DNA from: JANNRR01 sp031401675
GTDB lineage: Bacteria > Pseudomonadota > Alphaproteobacteria > Rhodobacterales > Rhodobacteraceae
Direction of reading: 5' to 3'
DNA length: 51,505 bases
Assembly (NCBI GenBank): GCA_031401675.1
Contig: JANNRR010000151.1
Coordinates: 1 to 51,505 of the forward strand
This document shows positions 23,877-31,654 of the stretch, one piece after another; position 1 is the stretch's first letter, and the number at the start of each line of letters is the position of its first letter. Position numbers and translations under genes: made by a program. The notes under the pieces are model-generated. The model did no database searches and was not told where the DNA came from. It was given only the letters and a program-made list of their open reading frames with translations.

Positions 23877-24539
23877 ATGACCGAAACCGGCGTGACACCG
23901 ACCGAGGCGGCACCGCCCCGCAAGGCGAGCCGCGAGACCCGGCGCCAGCAACTGATCGAGGCAACGATCGAGACCATTGCGGTGCGCGGCTATGCCCGCA
24001 CGACACTGACCGATGTGGCGGCGCTGGCCGGGTTGTCGCATGGGCTGGTGAACTTTCATTTCCAGACCAAGGAGAAGCTGCTGACCGAGACGCTGCGGTT
24101 TCTGTCAGCCGAATATGCCGAAAACTGGATGCGGGCGCTGGCGGCGGCGGCACCAGACCCGGCAAGCCGGCTGGAGGCGCTGCTGCGGGCCGACTTCAAC
24201 GACGCGATCTGTACGCCGGGCCGGCTGGCAGCCTGGTGCGCCTTTTGGGGCGAGGCGCAGAGCCGGCCGCTGTATCAGCTGGAATGCGCCGCGAACGATG
24301 CGCGCTACAATGCACTGCTGGAAGGCATCATCGCGGAGCTGATTGCCGACGGCGGCTACCGGTTGCGCCCCGAGCGGGTGGCGCGGGTGCTGCGGGTCAC
24401 CTCGGAAGGGGTATGGCTGGAGATGATGACGCTGACCGCGCCCTATTCGCGGACCGAGGCGATGCAGACGCTGTTCACCTGTGCCGCCGCCTTCTTTCCC
24501 CGGCATTTCAGCGATGATGGTCTGCTGGCCGCGGGTTGA
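23877..24539 (+). CDS. TetR-family regulator, BetI-like
   Basis: This 220-residue repressor starts at the ATG at 23877, preceded by GGAAAGG. The open frame extends 90 codons upstream but only through promoter sequence. The DNA-binding domain (about residues 20-70) reads ETRRQQLIEATIETIAVRGY, then DVAALAGLSHGLVNFHFQ, closely resembling BetI, the choline-responsive repressor. The C-terminal ligand domain has the BetI-like CTPGRLAAWCAFWGEA segment. It is divergent from the large catabolic/transport operon and probably represses it until a quaternary amine or similar effector binds. The BetI resemblance is one reason to suspect a betaine-like substrate for the operon. Confidence 0.85.
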   Translation: MTETGVTPTEAAPPRKASRETRRQQLIEATIETIAVRGYARTTLTDVAALAGLSHGLVNFHFQTKEKLLTETLRFLSAEYAENWMRALAAAAPDPASRLEALLRADFNDAICTPGRLAAWCAFWGEAQSRPLYQLECAANDARYNALLEGIIAELIADGGYRLRPERVARVLRVTSEGVWLEMMTLTAPYSRTEAMQTLFTCAAAFFPRHFSDDGLLAAG

Positions 24540-24608
24540 CGGCAGCAAGAACTGCAATGGCTCCGCCGAGGATGTTTTCACCGGAAGGAGGCCGGGCGCT
24601 GCGATGGC

Positions 24609-25244
24609 TCATTCTGAGCCGGGCGGGTCGGGGTCGGGGGCGGCAAAGACCTGCCGGGCCAAAAGGACGCGGCTTACTGCCGTAATCAGGCAAAGCGTCC
24701 CGAACGCCCAGGCCAGCGGCGCGAACCAGTCGGGCCAGAGGCAGAGGGCGGCGAAGAAGGCGATGGTTTCGGTACCCTCCAGCAGGCCGCCGGTGAAATA
24801 GAGCGATTTTGCGCCGCGGGCGCTGGTGTGCAGCCGGTGTTTTTCGGCGAGGATGGCATAGCCGAGGAAAGTGGCGCCGTTGGCGTAGAAGCTGGTCAGA
24901 AGGAACGCCCCGGCGGCTCCGTTGTCCGCCGGAGCGGCCAGCACGAAAGCCAGGGGAACCGCGCCGTAGAACAGGAAATCGCAGGTGATGTCGAGGTAGC
25001 CGCCGAAGTCGGTTTTGCGGCTGGCGCGGGCTACTGCCCCGTCAAGCCCGTCGGCAAGGCGGCTGAGCCCAAGCGGCAGGAGCGCCCATGCCGGCTGGCC
25101 GAGGGCGATCAGGGCGGCGGCCAGGAGTCCGAGGACCAGGCCGCCAAGGGTCACGGCATCGGCGGTGATCCCGCGTGCCGCCAACCGCCGGCCGGCGGCA
25201 TTCAGCGGCGGATCGATCAGCCGGCGCATCACGCCATCAAGCAT
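24609..25244 (-). CDS. ynjF: CDP-alcohol phosphatidyltransferase family protein (YnjF-like)
   Basis: This 211-residue multi-pass membrane protein (about five or six hydrophobic segments) transfers a phosphatidyl group from a CDP-lipid to an alcohol, if active. The catalytic motif is LADGLDGAVARASRKTDFGG followed by YLDITCD: it keeps DG..AR, G and both aspartates, with one residue fewer before the glycine than the textbook spacing. In E. coli, ynjF lies in the same cluster as ynjBCD; here it is divergent from ynjBCD, which supports the identification. AAGGGAA precedes the ATG. It is convergent with the BetI-like gene; the 69-bp gap shows nothing notable. Confidence 0.82.
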   Translation of the reverse strand: MLDGVMRRLIDPPLNAAGRRLAARGITADAVTLGGLVLGLLAAALIALGQPAWALLPLGLSRLADGLDGAVARASRKTDFGGYLDITCDFLFYGAVPLAFVLAAPADNGAAGAFLLTSFYANGATFLGYAILAEKHRLHTSARGAKSLYFTGGLLEGTETIAFFAALCLWPDWFAPLAWAFGTLCLITAVSRVLLARQVFAAPDPDPPGSE

Positions 25245-25382
25245 CTGGTTCCCTTTGCCGGGTCGAGCAACAGCATCTGCCAGAGGTGACCGATGCTGTG
25301 CGGGCTTGCAACCGGTCGCTTTGCCGGTTCACGGTGATGTTGGCTGACGCCGGCTGGCCGAAAGGGCTAGACAGGGCGGCGG

Positions 25383-25460
25383 CGCTGCGGGTTGACCCGC
25401 AAAACGAAAGCTGCGGGTTGACCCGCAAGACCAGGGCTGCGGGTTGGCCCGCGCGGGAAG
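25383..25460. repeat. Three tandem 26-bp repeats, each a GCGGGT/ACCCGC hairpin
   Basis: GCTGCGGG recurs at 25383, 25409 and 25435, an exact 26-bp period. Each unit contains GCGGGTTGACCCGC (third copy: GCGGGTTGGCCCGC), a 6-bp inverted repeat around TG, followed by an AA/AG-rich spacer. The array ends 13 bp before the ynjB ATG and lies in the ynjF-ynjB divergent region. A separate hairpin AACCGG/CCGGTT is at about 25311-25330. The array could bind a dimeric regulator at three sites or structure the ynjB leader. Confidence 0.75.
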
Positions 25461-25472
25461 AGAGGATCGATC

Positions 25473-26681
25473 ATGCTGGCTCGTTGGGTGCTGACGATTG
25501 TTGCTGGACTGATGGCGGGGATCGCTACGGCGCAGCCGGACCCGGCCAACTGGCCGGCAGTGCTGGCGGAGGCCGGGGGCCAGACGGTCTATTGGAATGC
25601 CTGGGGCGGCGATGCGCGGATCAACGACTTCATCGCGCATGTCGGGGACCTTGCGCTGGAGCGCCATGGTGTCAGGCTGGAACATGTGAAGCTTGCGGCG
25701 ACGGCGGACGCGGTGACGCGGGTGATCGCGGAAAAGACCGTCGGGCAGGACAGCGGCGGCGCGGTCGATCTGATCTGGATCAACGGCGAGAATTTTGCGG
25801 CGATGCAGGCAGGTGGTTTGCTGTTCGGGCCGTTTGCCGAGGCGTTGCCGAACTGGAAATGGGTGGATGTGGCGGGCAAGCCGGCGGTGGTGACGGATTT
25901 CACGGTGCCGACCGGTGGCATGGAATCGCCCTGGGCGATGGCGCAGCTGGTGTTCGAGCATGATGCGGCGCGTCTGCCGGCACCGCCGAAGACCATCGCG
26001 GCGCTGGCGGAGTGGGCGGCGGAACATCCGGGCCGCTTCACCTATCCGCAGCCGCCGGACTATCTGGGCGTGACGTTCCTGAAGCAGGTGCTGTATGGGC
26101 TTGGCACCGATCCGGCGCTGTTGTTGCAGCCGGTTGACGAGGCCAGCTATGGGGCTGTCACCACGCCGCTATGGGCCTATCTTGACGCCTTGACGCCGAG
26201 CCTGTGGCGCGGCGGCAGGGCCTATCCGGCCGGGGAGCCTGCCCTGGGCCAGTTGCTGGCGGACGGCGAGATCGACATTGCCTTTGCCTTCAATCCCGGC
26301 CGCGCCTCGGCGGCGATCGCCGCCGGGGAGCTTTCGGACACGGTGCGGACCTTTGTGCTGGACGGCGGCACCATCGGCAATGCCAGTTTCGTGGCCATCC
26401 CCTACAACGCCGCGCATGCTGCCGGCGCTCTGGTGATTGCCGATCTGCTGCTTGACCCGGCGGTTCAGGCCCGGGCCCAGGACCCGGCGATCCTGGGGTT
26501 TCTGACGGTGCTGGATGTGGCGGCGCTGCCTGCCGGGGACCGGGAGCGGTTCGATGCCTTGACGCTTGGGGTGGCCACTCTGGCACCGGCCGAGCTTGGC
26601 GTGACGTTGCTGGAGCCGCATGCCAGCTGGATGACCCGGATCGCCGAGGACTGGGTGGCGCGCTACGGCGTTGCGCAGTGA
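25473..26681 (+). CDS. ynjB: YnjB-type ABC transporter substrate-binding protein
   Basis: This 402-residue periplasmic protein has a signal peptide at residues 1-20 (LARWVLTIVAGLMAGIATA). The mature part QTVYWNAWGGDARINDF and WINGENFAAMQAGGLLFGPF match the YnjB family, which is related to thiamine and iron receptors. GAGAGGA precedes the ATG. The gene ends in a four-base overlap (GTGA) with the permease gene. The solute carried by YnjBCD systems is not established; thiamine-like compounds have been suggested on weak grounds. Three hairpin repeats immediately upstream may control it. Confidence 0.85.
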   Translation: MLARWVLTIVAGLMAGIATAQPDPANWPAVLAEAGGQTVYWNAWGGDARINDFIAHVGDLALERHGVRLEHVKLAATADAVTRVIAEKTVGQDSGGAVDLIWINGENFAAMQAGGLLFGPFAEALPNWKWVDVAGKPAVVTDFTVPTGGMESPWAMAQLVFEHDAARLPAPPKTIAALAEWAAEHPGRFTYPQPPDYLGVTFLKQVLYGLGTDPALLLQPVDEASYGAVTTPLWAYLDALTPSLWRGGRAYPAGEPALGQLLADGEIDIAFAFNPGRASAAIAAGELSDTVRTFVLDGGTIGNASFVAIPYNAAHAAGALVIADLLLDPAVQARAQDPAILGFLTVLDVAALPAGDRERFDALTLGVATLAPAELGVTLLEPHASWMTRIAEDWVARYGVAQ

Positions 26682-28384
26682 GGCAGGCCGGGCCCGGTCT
26701 GCCGTTCGCCGCACTGGCGCTGACGCTGGGGTTGCTGAGTCTGCCGGTGCTGGCCGGGCTGGCCGGGACGGTGGCTCCGGCATTTGGCTATTTGCCGGCG
26801 CTGGGGGGCAGCGGCCTGACGGTGCAGCCCTGGCGCGATCTGATGGATTGGCCGGGGTTGGCCGCTTCGGTCCGCCTGTCGGTCGCGTCCGGGGTCGGGG
26901 CGACCGCCGTGTCGTTGCTGATCACGCTTTTGATTGTGGCCACCCTGCACGGGACCCGGGCCTTTACGCTGCTGGTGCGGCTGTTGTCGCCGCTGTTGTC
27001 GCTGCCGCATGCGGCGGCGGCGCTTGGCATGGCTTTTGTCATCGCCCCTTCAGGCTGGATTGCGCGGGCCCTGTCGCCCTGGGCTACCGGCTGGACCGAG
27101 CCGCCTGACCTAATGATCACCCAGGACCCGATGGGTCTGGCCCTGTTGGCGGGGCTGGTTGTCAAGGAGGTGCCGTTCCTGTTGCTGATGACCCTGTCGG
27201 CGCTGGTTCAGGTCAAGGCAGACCGCCGCATGCTGGTGGCCGCCGCGCTTGGCTACGGGCGGGCGGTCGGCTGGTTCAAGGCGGTGCTGCCTGCGGTCTA
27301 TCCGCAGATCAGGTTGCCGGTTGCGGCGGTGCTGGCCTATTCGATGACGGCGGTGGATGTGGCGATGATCCTTGGCCCGACCTTGCCACCGCCGTTGTCG
27401 GTGCAGGTGGTGCACTGGATGTCGGACCCCGATCTGGCGCTGCGCTTTCGGGCGGCGGCGGCGGCGGTGTTGCAGCTGGGGCTGGTTCTGGGCGCGCTGG
27501 TCGGCATGTGGGTGCTGGAGGGGGCGGCGGCGCGGGTCGGGCGGGCGGGTGCGGTCAGCGGGCGGCGCGGGCTAGGGCTGGACGATGGCCTGCGGGTGCT
27601 GGCTGTCTTGGGGGCCGGGCTTTGCGTTGCGGTCGTGGGGTTGGGGCTGGCCGGGCTCGCGCTGTGGTCGGTGACCGGAATGTGGCCGTTTCCGGCGGTT
27701 CTGCCGGAAAGCTGGTCGCTGCGGGTCTGGCGTGCCGAAGGCATGGGGCTGGGACAGGCGGCGGTGCAGACCGTGGTGATCGGGCCGGTGGCGGTTGTTC
27801 TGGCGCTGGGGCTGGTTGTGGCCTGCCTGGAGACCGAGTACCGGCACGGCTTTGCCGGCGCGGGGCGGCTGATCTGGGTGTTGTATCTGCCGCTGATCGT
27901 GCCGCAGGTGGCATTTCTGCCGGGGTTGCAGACGCTGGCGTTGCTGGTGGGTGCCGATGGTGGCATGGCAGCGGTGACGGCGGTGCATCTGGTGTTCGTC
28001 CTGCCTTATGTGTTCCTGTCGCTGGCCGATCCCTGGCGGGCCTGGGACCGGCGGGCCGGGCTGGTTGCGGCCACCCTGGGTGCCGGGCCGGGCCGAGTGC
28101 TGTGGGCGGTGCGCATGCCGATGCTGTTGCGGGCGGTTCTGACGGCGGCGGCGGTCGGGTTTGCGGTATCGGTCGGGCTGTATCTGCCAACGCTTCTGAT
28201 CGGTGCCGGCCGCATCGAAACGCTGACGACCGAGGCGGTGGCGCTGGCGTCTGGCGGCAACCGGCGGCTGATCGGGGCCTATGCCCTGATGCAGATGGCG
28301 GTTCCGCTGGCCGGATTTGCGCTGGCCCTGGTGATCCCGGCATTGGCGTTCCGGCACCGCCGGGCGCTGCGGCTTGCGCGATGA
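26678..28384 (+). CDS. ynjC: YnjC-type fused ABC transporter permease
   Basis: This 568-residue inner-membrane protein consists of two permease halves fused in one chain, with about twelve hydrophobic segments. Each half has an EAA-like docking region (AAALGYGRAVGWFKAVLPAVY in the first, ATLGAGPGRVLWAVRMPML in the second). It begins at a GTG overlapping the ynjB stop. Length and fused architecture fit the YnjC/ThiP type. It overlaps the ATPase gene by four bases (ATGA), completing a three-gene transporter operon. Confidence 0.87.
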   Translation: MRQAGPGLPFAALALTLGLLSLPVLAGLAGTVAPAFGYLPALGGSGLTVQPWRDLMDWPGLAASVRLSVASGVGATAVSLLITLLIVATLHGTRAFTLLVRLLSPLLSLPHAAAALGMAFVIAPSGWIARALSPWATGWTEPPDLMITQDPMGLALLAGLVVKEVPFLLLMTLSALVQVKADRRMLVAAALGYGRAVGWFKAVLPAVYPQIRLPVAAVLAYSMTAVDVAMILGPTLPPPLSVQVVHWMSDPDLALRFRAAAAAVLQLGLVLGALVGMWVLEGAAARVGRAGAVSGRRGLGLDDGLRVLAVLGAGLCVAVVGLGLAGLALWSVTGMWPFPAVLPESWSLRVWRAEGMGLGQAAVQTVVIGPVAVVLALGLVVACLETEYRHGFAGAGRLIWVLYLPLIVPQVAFLPGLQTLALLVGADGGMAAVTAVHLVFVLPYVFLSLADPWRAWDRRAGLVAATLGAGPGRVLWAVRMPMLLRAVLTAAAVGFAVSVGLYLPTLLIGAGRIETLTTEAVALASGGNRRLIGAYALMQMAVPLAGFALALVIPALAFRHRRALRLAR

Positions 28385-29034
28385 CGGCCGGGCTTTCGCT
28401 GCAGAAGTTGGAGATCCGGCAGGATGGCGTGGTCCTGATCGCGATTGATCTGCGGGTTCTGCCGGGCGAGGTGGTGACCGTGATGGGCCCGTCGGGGTCT
28501 GGCAAATCGACGTTGCTGGCGGCGATCATCGGCGCGCTGGATCCAGCGTTCCGGCTTACGGGGCGGGTGCTGCTGGACGGTGTCGACGTCACCGACCTGC
28601 CGACCCGGGTCCGGCGCATGGGGATTCTGTTTCAAGATGATCTGCTGTTTCCGCATCTGTCGGTCGGCGGCAATCTGGCGTTTGGCTTGCCGGCAAACTT
28701 GCGCGGGACTTCGGCGCGGCGGGCCCGGGTGGAAGAGGCATTGGCGCTGGCTGACCTGGCCGGGTTCGCCGACCGCGATCCTGCCGGGCTGTCCGGCGGG
28801 CAGCGGGCGCGGGTGGCTCTGTTGCGCATGCTGTTGGCCGAGCCGCGGGCGCTGTTGCTGGACGAGCCGTTTTCCCGGCTCGACAACGGGCTGCGCGGCT
28901 ACATCCGGTCGTTCGTGTTCGATCTGGCGCGGCAGCGCGGCTTGCCGGTGCTGATGGTGACCCATGATGAGGGCGATGCCGCAGCGGCAGGCGGCATGGT
29001 TCTGACGGTCGCGGCGGACGGACAGTGCCGGTAG
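28381..29034 (+). CDS. ynjD: YnjD-type ABC transporter ATP-binding protein
   Basis: This 217-residue ATPase has Walker A GPSGSGKST, a Q-loop near GILFQDDLLFPHLSVG, signature LSGGQRARVALLRML, Walker B ALLLDEPFSRLD and the switch histidine in LMVTHDEGDA. It lacks any C-terminal regulatory domain, as is usual for YnjD/ThiQ proteins. I start it at the ATG at 28381, overlapping the permease stop; the longer open frame upstream lies inside the permease gene. It is the last gene of the operon. A 46-bp gap separates it from the convergent flavin reductase gene. Confidence 0.88.
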   Translation: MTAGLSLQKLEIRQDGVVLIAIDLRVLPGEVVTVMGPSGSGKSTLLAAIIGALDPAFRLTGRVLLDGVDVTDLPTRVRRMGILFQDDLLFPHLSVGGNLAFGLPANLRGTSARRARVEEALALADLAGFADRDPAGLSGGQRARVALLRMLLAEPRALLLDEPFSRLDNGLRGYIRSFVFDLARQRGLPVLMVTHDEGDAAAAGGMVLTVAADGQCR

Positions 29035-29080
29035 GATAAACGACGGCCGTGGCGGTTGCCGGGGGTCGCTTGCAACCCGG

Positions 29081-29584
29081 TCAGGATTGCGGCTGGAAGC
29101 GACCGTAGCGCCCGGCGGAAAAGATCAGCGGGTCGCCGGCGCCGTGGGTCGCGCGCAGGACCTGCCCGATCAGGATCAGATGATCGCCGCCATCGTGGCG
29201 GGCGTGGGTCCGGCATTCGAAGCGGGCAAGACAGGCGGGAAGCAGCGGCACGGCCTGCGGGTTGTCGACGATGCCTGGCAGATCGAACCCGGTGTCTGGC
29301 CGGGCAAAACGGGCCAAAAGGTCGGACTGATCCGCGCCAAGGACATGCACGGCAAAATGCTCGGCCCGTTCAAACGCGGCAAAGCGGCGCGACGACCGAG
29401 CCGGTGACCACAGGATCAGCGGCGGGTCAAGCGAGACACTGGCGAAACTATTGGCGATGATCGCCACGGGCTGGCCGTCAAAGCGCGTGGTCACGATGGT
29501 CACGCCGGTTGCAAAGCCGCCAAGGGCATCGCGAAACCGGCGGGCGGTGGCAGGGCCGGGAACGAAGCTGTGGTCGGCATCCAT
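29081..29584 (-). CDS. Flavin reductase family protein (HpaC/split-barrel type)
   Basis: This 167-residue FMN-binding split-barrel protein probably reduces free flavin with NAD(P)H for a partner monooxygenase. Motifs are RRFRDALGGFATGVTIVTTR, the flavin-contact ANSFASVSLDPPLILWS, and HDGGDHLILIGQV near the C-terminus. I start at the ATG at 29584 (MDADHSF). Upstream codons in the same frame consist of a 12-bp repeat (reading RP-H/R-D again and again) and look regulatory rather than coding. No flavin-dependent monooxygenase is adjacent. It is divergent from phnC. Confidence 0.82.
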   Translation of the reverse strand: MDADHSFVPGPATARRFRDALGGFATGVTIVTTRFDGQPVAIIANSFASVSLDPPLILWSPARSSRRFAAFERAEHFAVHVLGADQSDLLARFARPDTGFDLPGIVDNPQAVPLLPACLARFECRTHARHDGGDHLILIGQVLRATHGAGDPLIFSAGRYGRFQPQS

Positions 29585-29801
29585 GCCTGTTGTCCTGTCA
29601 CGGGGTCTGTCGTGGGGTCTGTCATCGGGCTTGTCACGCCACCTCGGGTTACGGTGGTGCAAAGTCAAGCCCGGACCAGATCGCGCCATGGTTCGTGGCG
29701 CCCGTGCCGACTATGGGAGCGTTACAAAAGCTTCGCGATTTCGTCAACTTTGCGTTGCCCAGCAACTGTAGCACTCCGCCTGACCTAGGGGTGGGGCGGT
29801 G
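29585..29801. promoter_or_regulatory. Divergent promoter region of phnC with four 12-bp direct repeats
   Basis: Units CTGTCACGGGGT, CTGTCGTGGGGT, CTGTCATCGGGC and TTGTCACGCC run without gaps from 29595 to 29640. The CTGTCAT core equals a Pho-box half-site, but the period is 12 rather than the usual 11 bp. The rest of the gap is likely promoter sequence for phnC. No other gene is visible. Confidence 0.45.
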
Positions 29802-30632
29802 ATGTTGCTGAGCGTTGAAAGCGTGACCAAGACGTTCGGGCAAAACAATGCCGTGGACAATGCCACCTTCACAGTCGAAAAATCGGCGATGGTCGGGATC
29901 ATCGGGCGATCCGGGGCTGGCAAATCGACGTTTCTGCGCATGATGAACCGGTTGACCGAAGCGTCGGCCGGCAAGATCATGTTCGAGGGCCGGAACATTC
30001 TGGAACTGCAGGGCACCGCCATGCGGGCCTGGCAGGCGGAATGCGCGATGATTTTCCAGCAGTTCAATCTGGTGCCGCGCATGGATGTGGTGTCGAACGT
30101 GCTGCATGGCACGCTGAACCGCCGGTCTACCCTGACCACGATCTTCAACCTGTTTCCCAAGGACGACATCTATCGCGCCATCGACATTCTGGAGCGGCTG
30201 GGGATCGCCGAGCAGGCGCCGAAGCGGGCCGAGGCCCTTTCTGGCGGGCAACAGCAGCGGGTGGCGATTGCGCGCGCCCTGATGCAGGATCCCAAGATCA
30301 TTCTGGCGGACGAGCCGATTGCCAGTCTGGACCCGATGAATGCCCAGATCGTGATGGATGCGCTGCGCCGCATCCACGAGGAAGACGGGCGGATGGTGAT
30401 TGCCAACCTGCATACGCTGGACACCGCGCGGCGCTATTGCGACCGGGTCATCGGGATGCGCGGCGGCAGGATCGTGTTTGACGGAACGCCGGAACAGCTG
30501 ACCACCGGCGTGGCCCGCGACATCTACGGGGCCGATGCGTCGTTTTCCGAAGCCACCACCTCGACCGCAATCGAGCGGGCCCCGGTGCCGCCGATGGAAA
30601 CCGACGTCTTCAAGGCAGCGATGCTGTCCTGA
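29802..30632 (+). CDS. phnC: Phosphonate ABC transporter ATP-binding protein PhnC
   Basis: This 276-residue ATPase drives phosphonate import. It has Walker A GRSGAGKST, the PhnC-typical CAMIFQQFNLVPRMDVVSNV stretch, signature LSGGQQQRVAIARAL and Walker B ILADEPIASLD followed by NLHTLDTARRY. I choose the ATG at 29802; a GTG one codon earlier is possible. The C-terminal 30 residues (EATTSTAIERAPVPPMETDV) are a lineage-specific extension. phnD follows after 56 bp, so the genes form the transporter operon phnC-D-E1-E2. Confidence 0.94.
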   Translation: MLLSVESVTKTFGQNNAVDNATFTVEKSAMVGIIGRSGAGKSTFLRMMNRLTEASAGKIMFEGRNILELQGTAMRAWQAECAMIFQQFNLVPRMDVVSNVLHGTLNRRSTLTTIFNLFPKDDIYRAIDILERLGIAEQAPKRAEALSGGQQQRVAIARALMQDPKIILADEPIASLDPMNAQIVMDALRRIHEEDGRMVIANLHTLDTARRYCDRVIGMRGGRIVFDGTPEQLTTGVARDIYGADASFSEATTSTAIERAPVPPMETDVFKAAMLS

Positions 30633-30688
30633 TTTCCTTTCCCTGCCCCGGGCCTGTTGCCTTGGGTCTTACCAATGGAGAACTGCAC

Positions 30689-31591
30689 ATGAAAAAGATC
30701 GCGCTTTCCCTGCTGCTCTCGTCAGCCCTTGTGGTTCCGGCCTTGGCCGATTCGCACGCCATCAAGGAATTCAACATCGGCATCCTGGGCGGCGAAAACG
30801 CCCAGGACCGCATGACCTCGACCGAGTGCTTCCGTGTTGCCATGGAAGCGGCGCTTGGCGTTCCGGTCAAGGTTTTCACCCCTGCAGACTACGACGGCGT
30901 GATTCAGGGTCTGCTGGGCGGCACCATCGACTATGCTTGGCTGGGTGCGTCGGCCTATGCGAAAGTCTACCTGACCGATCCGGAAGCCGTGGACGTCATG
31001 CTGACCAAGCAAAATGTCGATGGCTCGACCGGCTATTACTCGATCGGTTTTGCACGGGCAGATTCCGGCATCACCTCGATGGATGGTGCCAAGGGCAAGA
31101 CCTTTGCCTTTGCAGACCCGAACTCGACCTCTGGCTATCTGGTTCCAGCCGCCGAACTGCAGGCAAAATACGGCACGCTGGAGGAGTACTTCACCGAGGT
31201 GAAATTCTCGGGAGGGCACGAGCAGACACTGGTGGCCGTGGCCAACGGCGACGTGCAGGCCGGCGTCAGCTGGGCCGACGGTCTGGGTGCCTGGGAAGAT
31301 GGCTACAATTCGGGCGCTTTCCGCAAGGCGGTGGATGCCGGCCTGATCGACATGAACGATCTGGTCGAAATCTGGAAATCGACCCTGATCCCCGAAGGTC
31401 CGATGGTCGTGCGCCGTGCGCTGCCGCAGGATGTAAAGGATAAAGTGACCCAGATCACCGCCGACCTTCACGAGACTGACAAGGAATGCGCGTATGGGGT
31501 TGCGGCGGGGGAGGCCAAGGATTTCATTCCGGTGACCCACGATGCCTTCCTTGGCATCATTGCAGCGCGCGAGCTGCAAGACGCTCAGTAA
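30689..31591 (+). CDS. phnD: Phosphonate ABC transporter substrate-binding protein PhnD
   Basis: This 300-residue periplasmic receptor has a signal peptide at residues 1-20 (KKIALSLLLSSALVVPALA). The mature part has FNIGILGGENAQDR, DYAWLGASAYAKVYL, FADPNSTSGYLVPAAEL and FSGGHEQTLVAVANGDVQAG, all typical of PhnD, where the STSG and neighbouring residues hold the phosphonate group. GGAG precedes the ATG at 30689. Its codons are less GC-extreme than its neighbours, which often marks a strongly expressed gene. A hairpin with a T tract follows directly and could lower transcription into the permeases. Confidence 0.95.
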   Translation: MKKIALSLLLSSALVVPALADSHAIKEFNIGILGGENAQDRMTSTECFRVAMEAALGVPVKVFTPADYDGVIQGLLGGTIDYAWLGASAYAKVYLTDPEAVDVMLTKQNVDGSTGYYSIGFARADSGITSMDGAKGKTFAFADPNSTSGYLVPAAELQAKYGTLEEYFTEVKFSGGHEQTLVAVANGDVQAGVSWADGLGAWEDGYNSGAFRKAVDAGLIDMNDLVEIWKSTLIPEGPMVVRRALPQDVKDKVTQITADLHETDKECAYGVAAGEAKDFIPVTHDAFLGIIAARELQDAQ

Positions 31592-31608
31592 TTTTAGCAC
31601 CTAACCAT

Positions 31609-31641
31609 CCGGGTCCCGTTCTCCACGGGGCCCGGATTTTC
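31609..31641 (+). terminator. Hairpin with T tract between phnD and phnE1 (partial terminator)
   Basis: CCGGGTCCCGT (31609-31619) pairs with ACGGGGCCCGG (31625-31635), eleven pairs with one G-T, around a 5-base loop. ATTTTCC follows. Its place after a binding-protein gene and before the permeases suggests partial termination that keeps PhnD in excess. Confidence 0.7.
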
Positions 31642-31654
31642 CTTGGGATATGCC

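Noticed and set aside
8501..24539. tRNA, rRNA or IS elements in the accessory-looking operon region
   Set aside because: No T-loop-like sequence, transposase-like ORF or terminal inverted repeat pair was found on reading both strands.
25383..25460. CRISPR array
   Set aside because: Only three 26-bp units, with nearly constant short spacers and no cas genes nearby.
25245..25472. TPP riboswitch upstream of ynjB
   Set aside because: No CTGAGA-type or ACCTGAT-type consensus is present; the region is dominated by hairpin repeats.
27508..28380. Upstream extension of the ynjD open frame
   Set aside because: It lies entirely inside the ynjC coding region in another frame and is Gly/Ala/Arg-rich; the ATG overlapping the ynjC stop is the natural start.
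29585..29689. 35-residue N-terminal extension of the flavin reductase
   Set aside because: It would be encoded by the 12-bp repeats (repeating RP-H/R-D) and is absent from the family; ATG 29584 gives the normal N-terminus.
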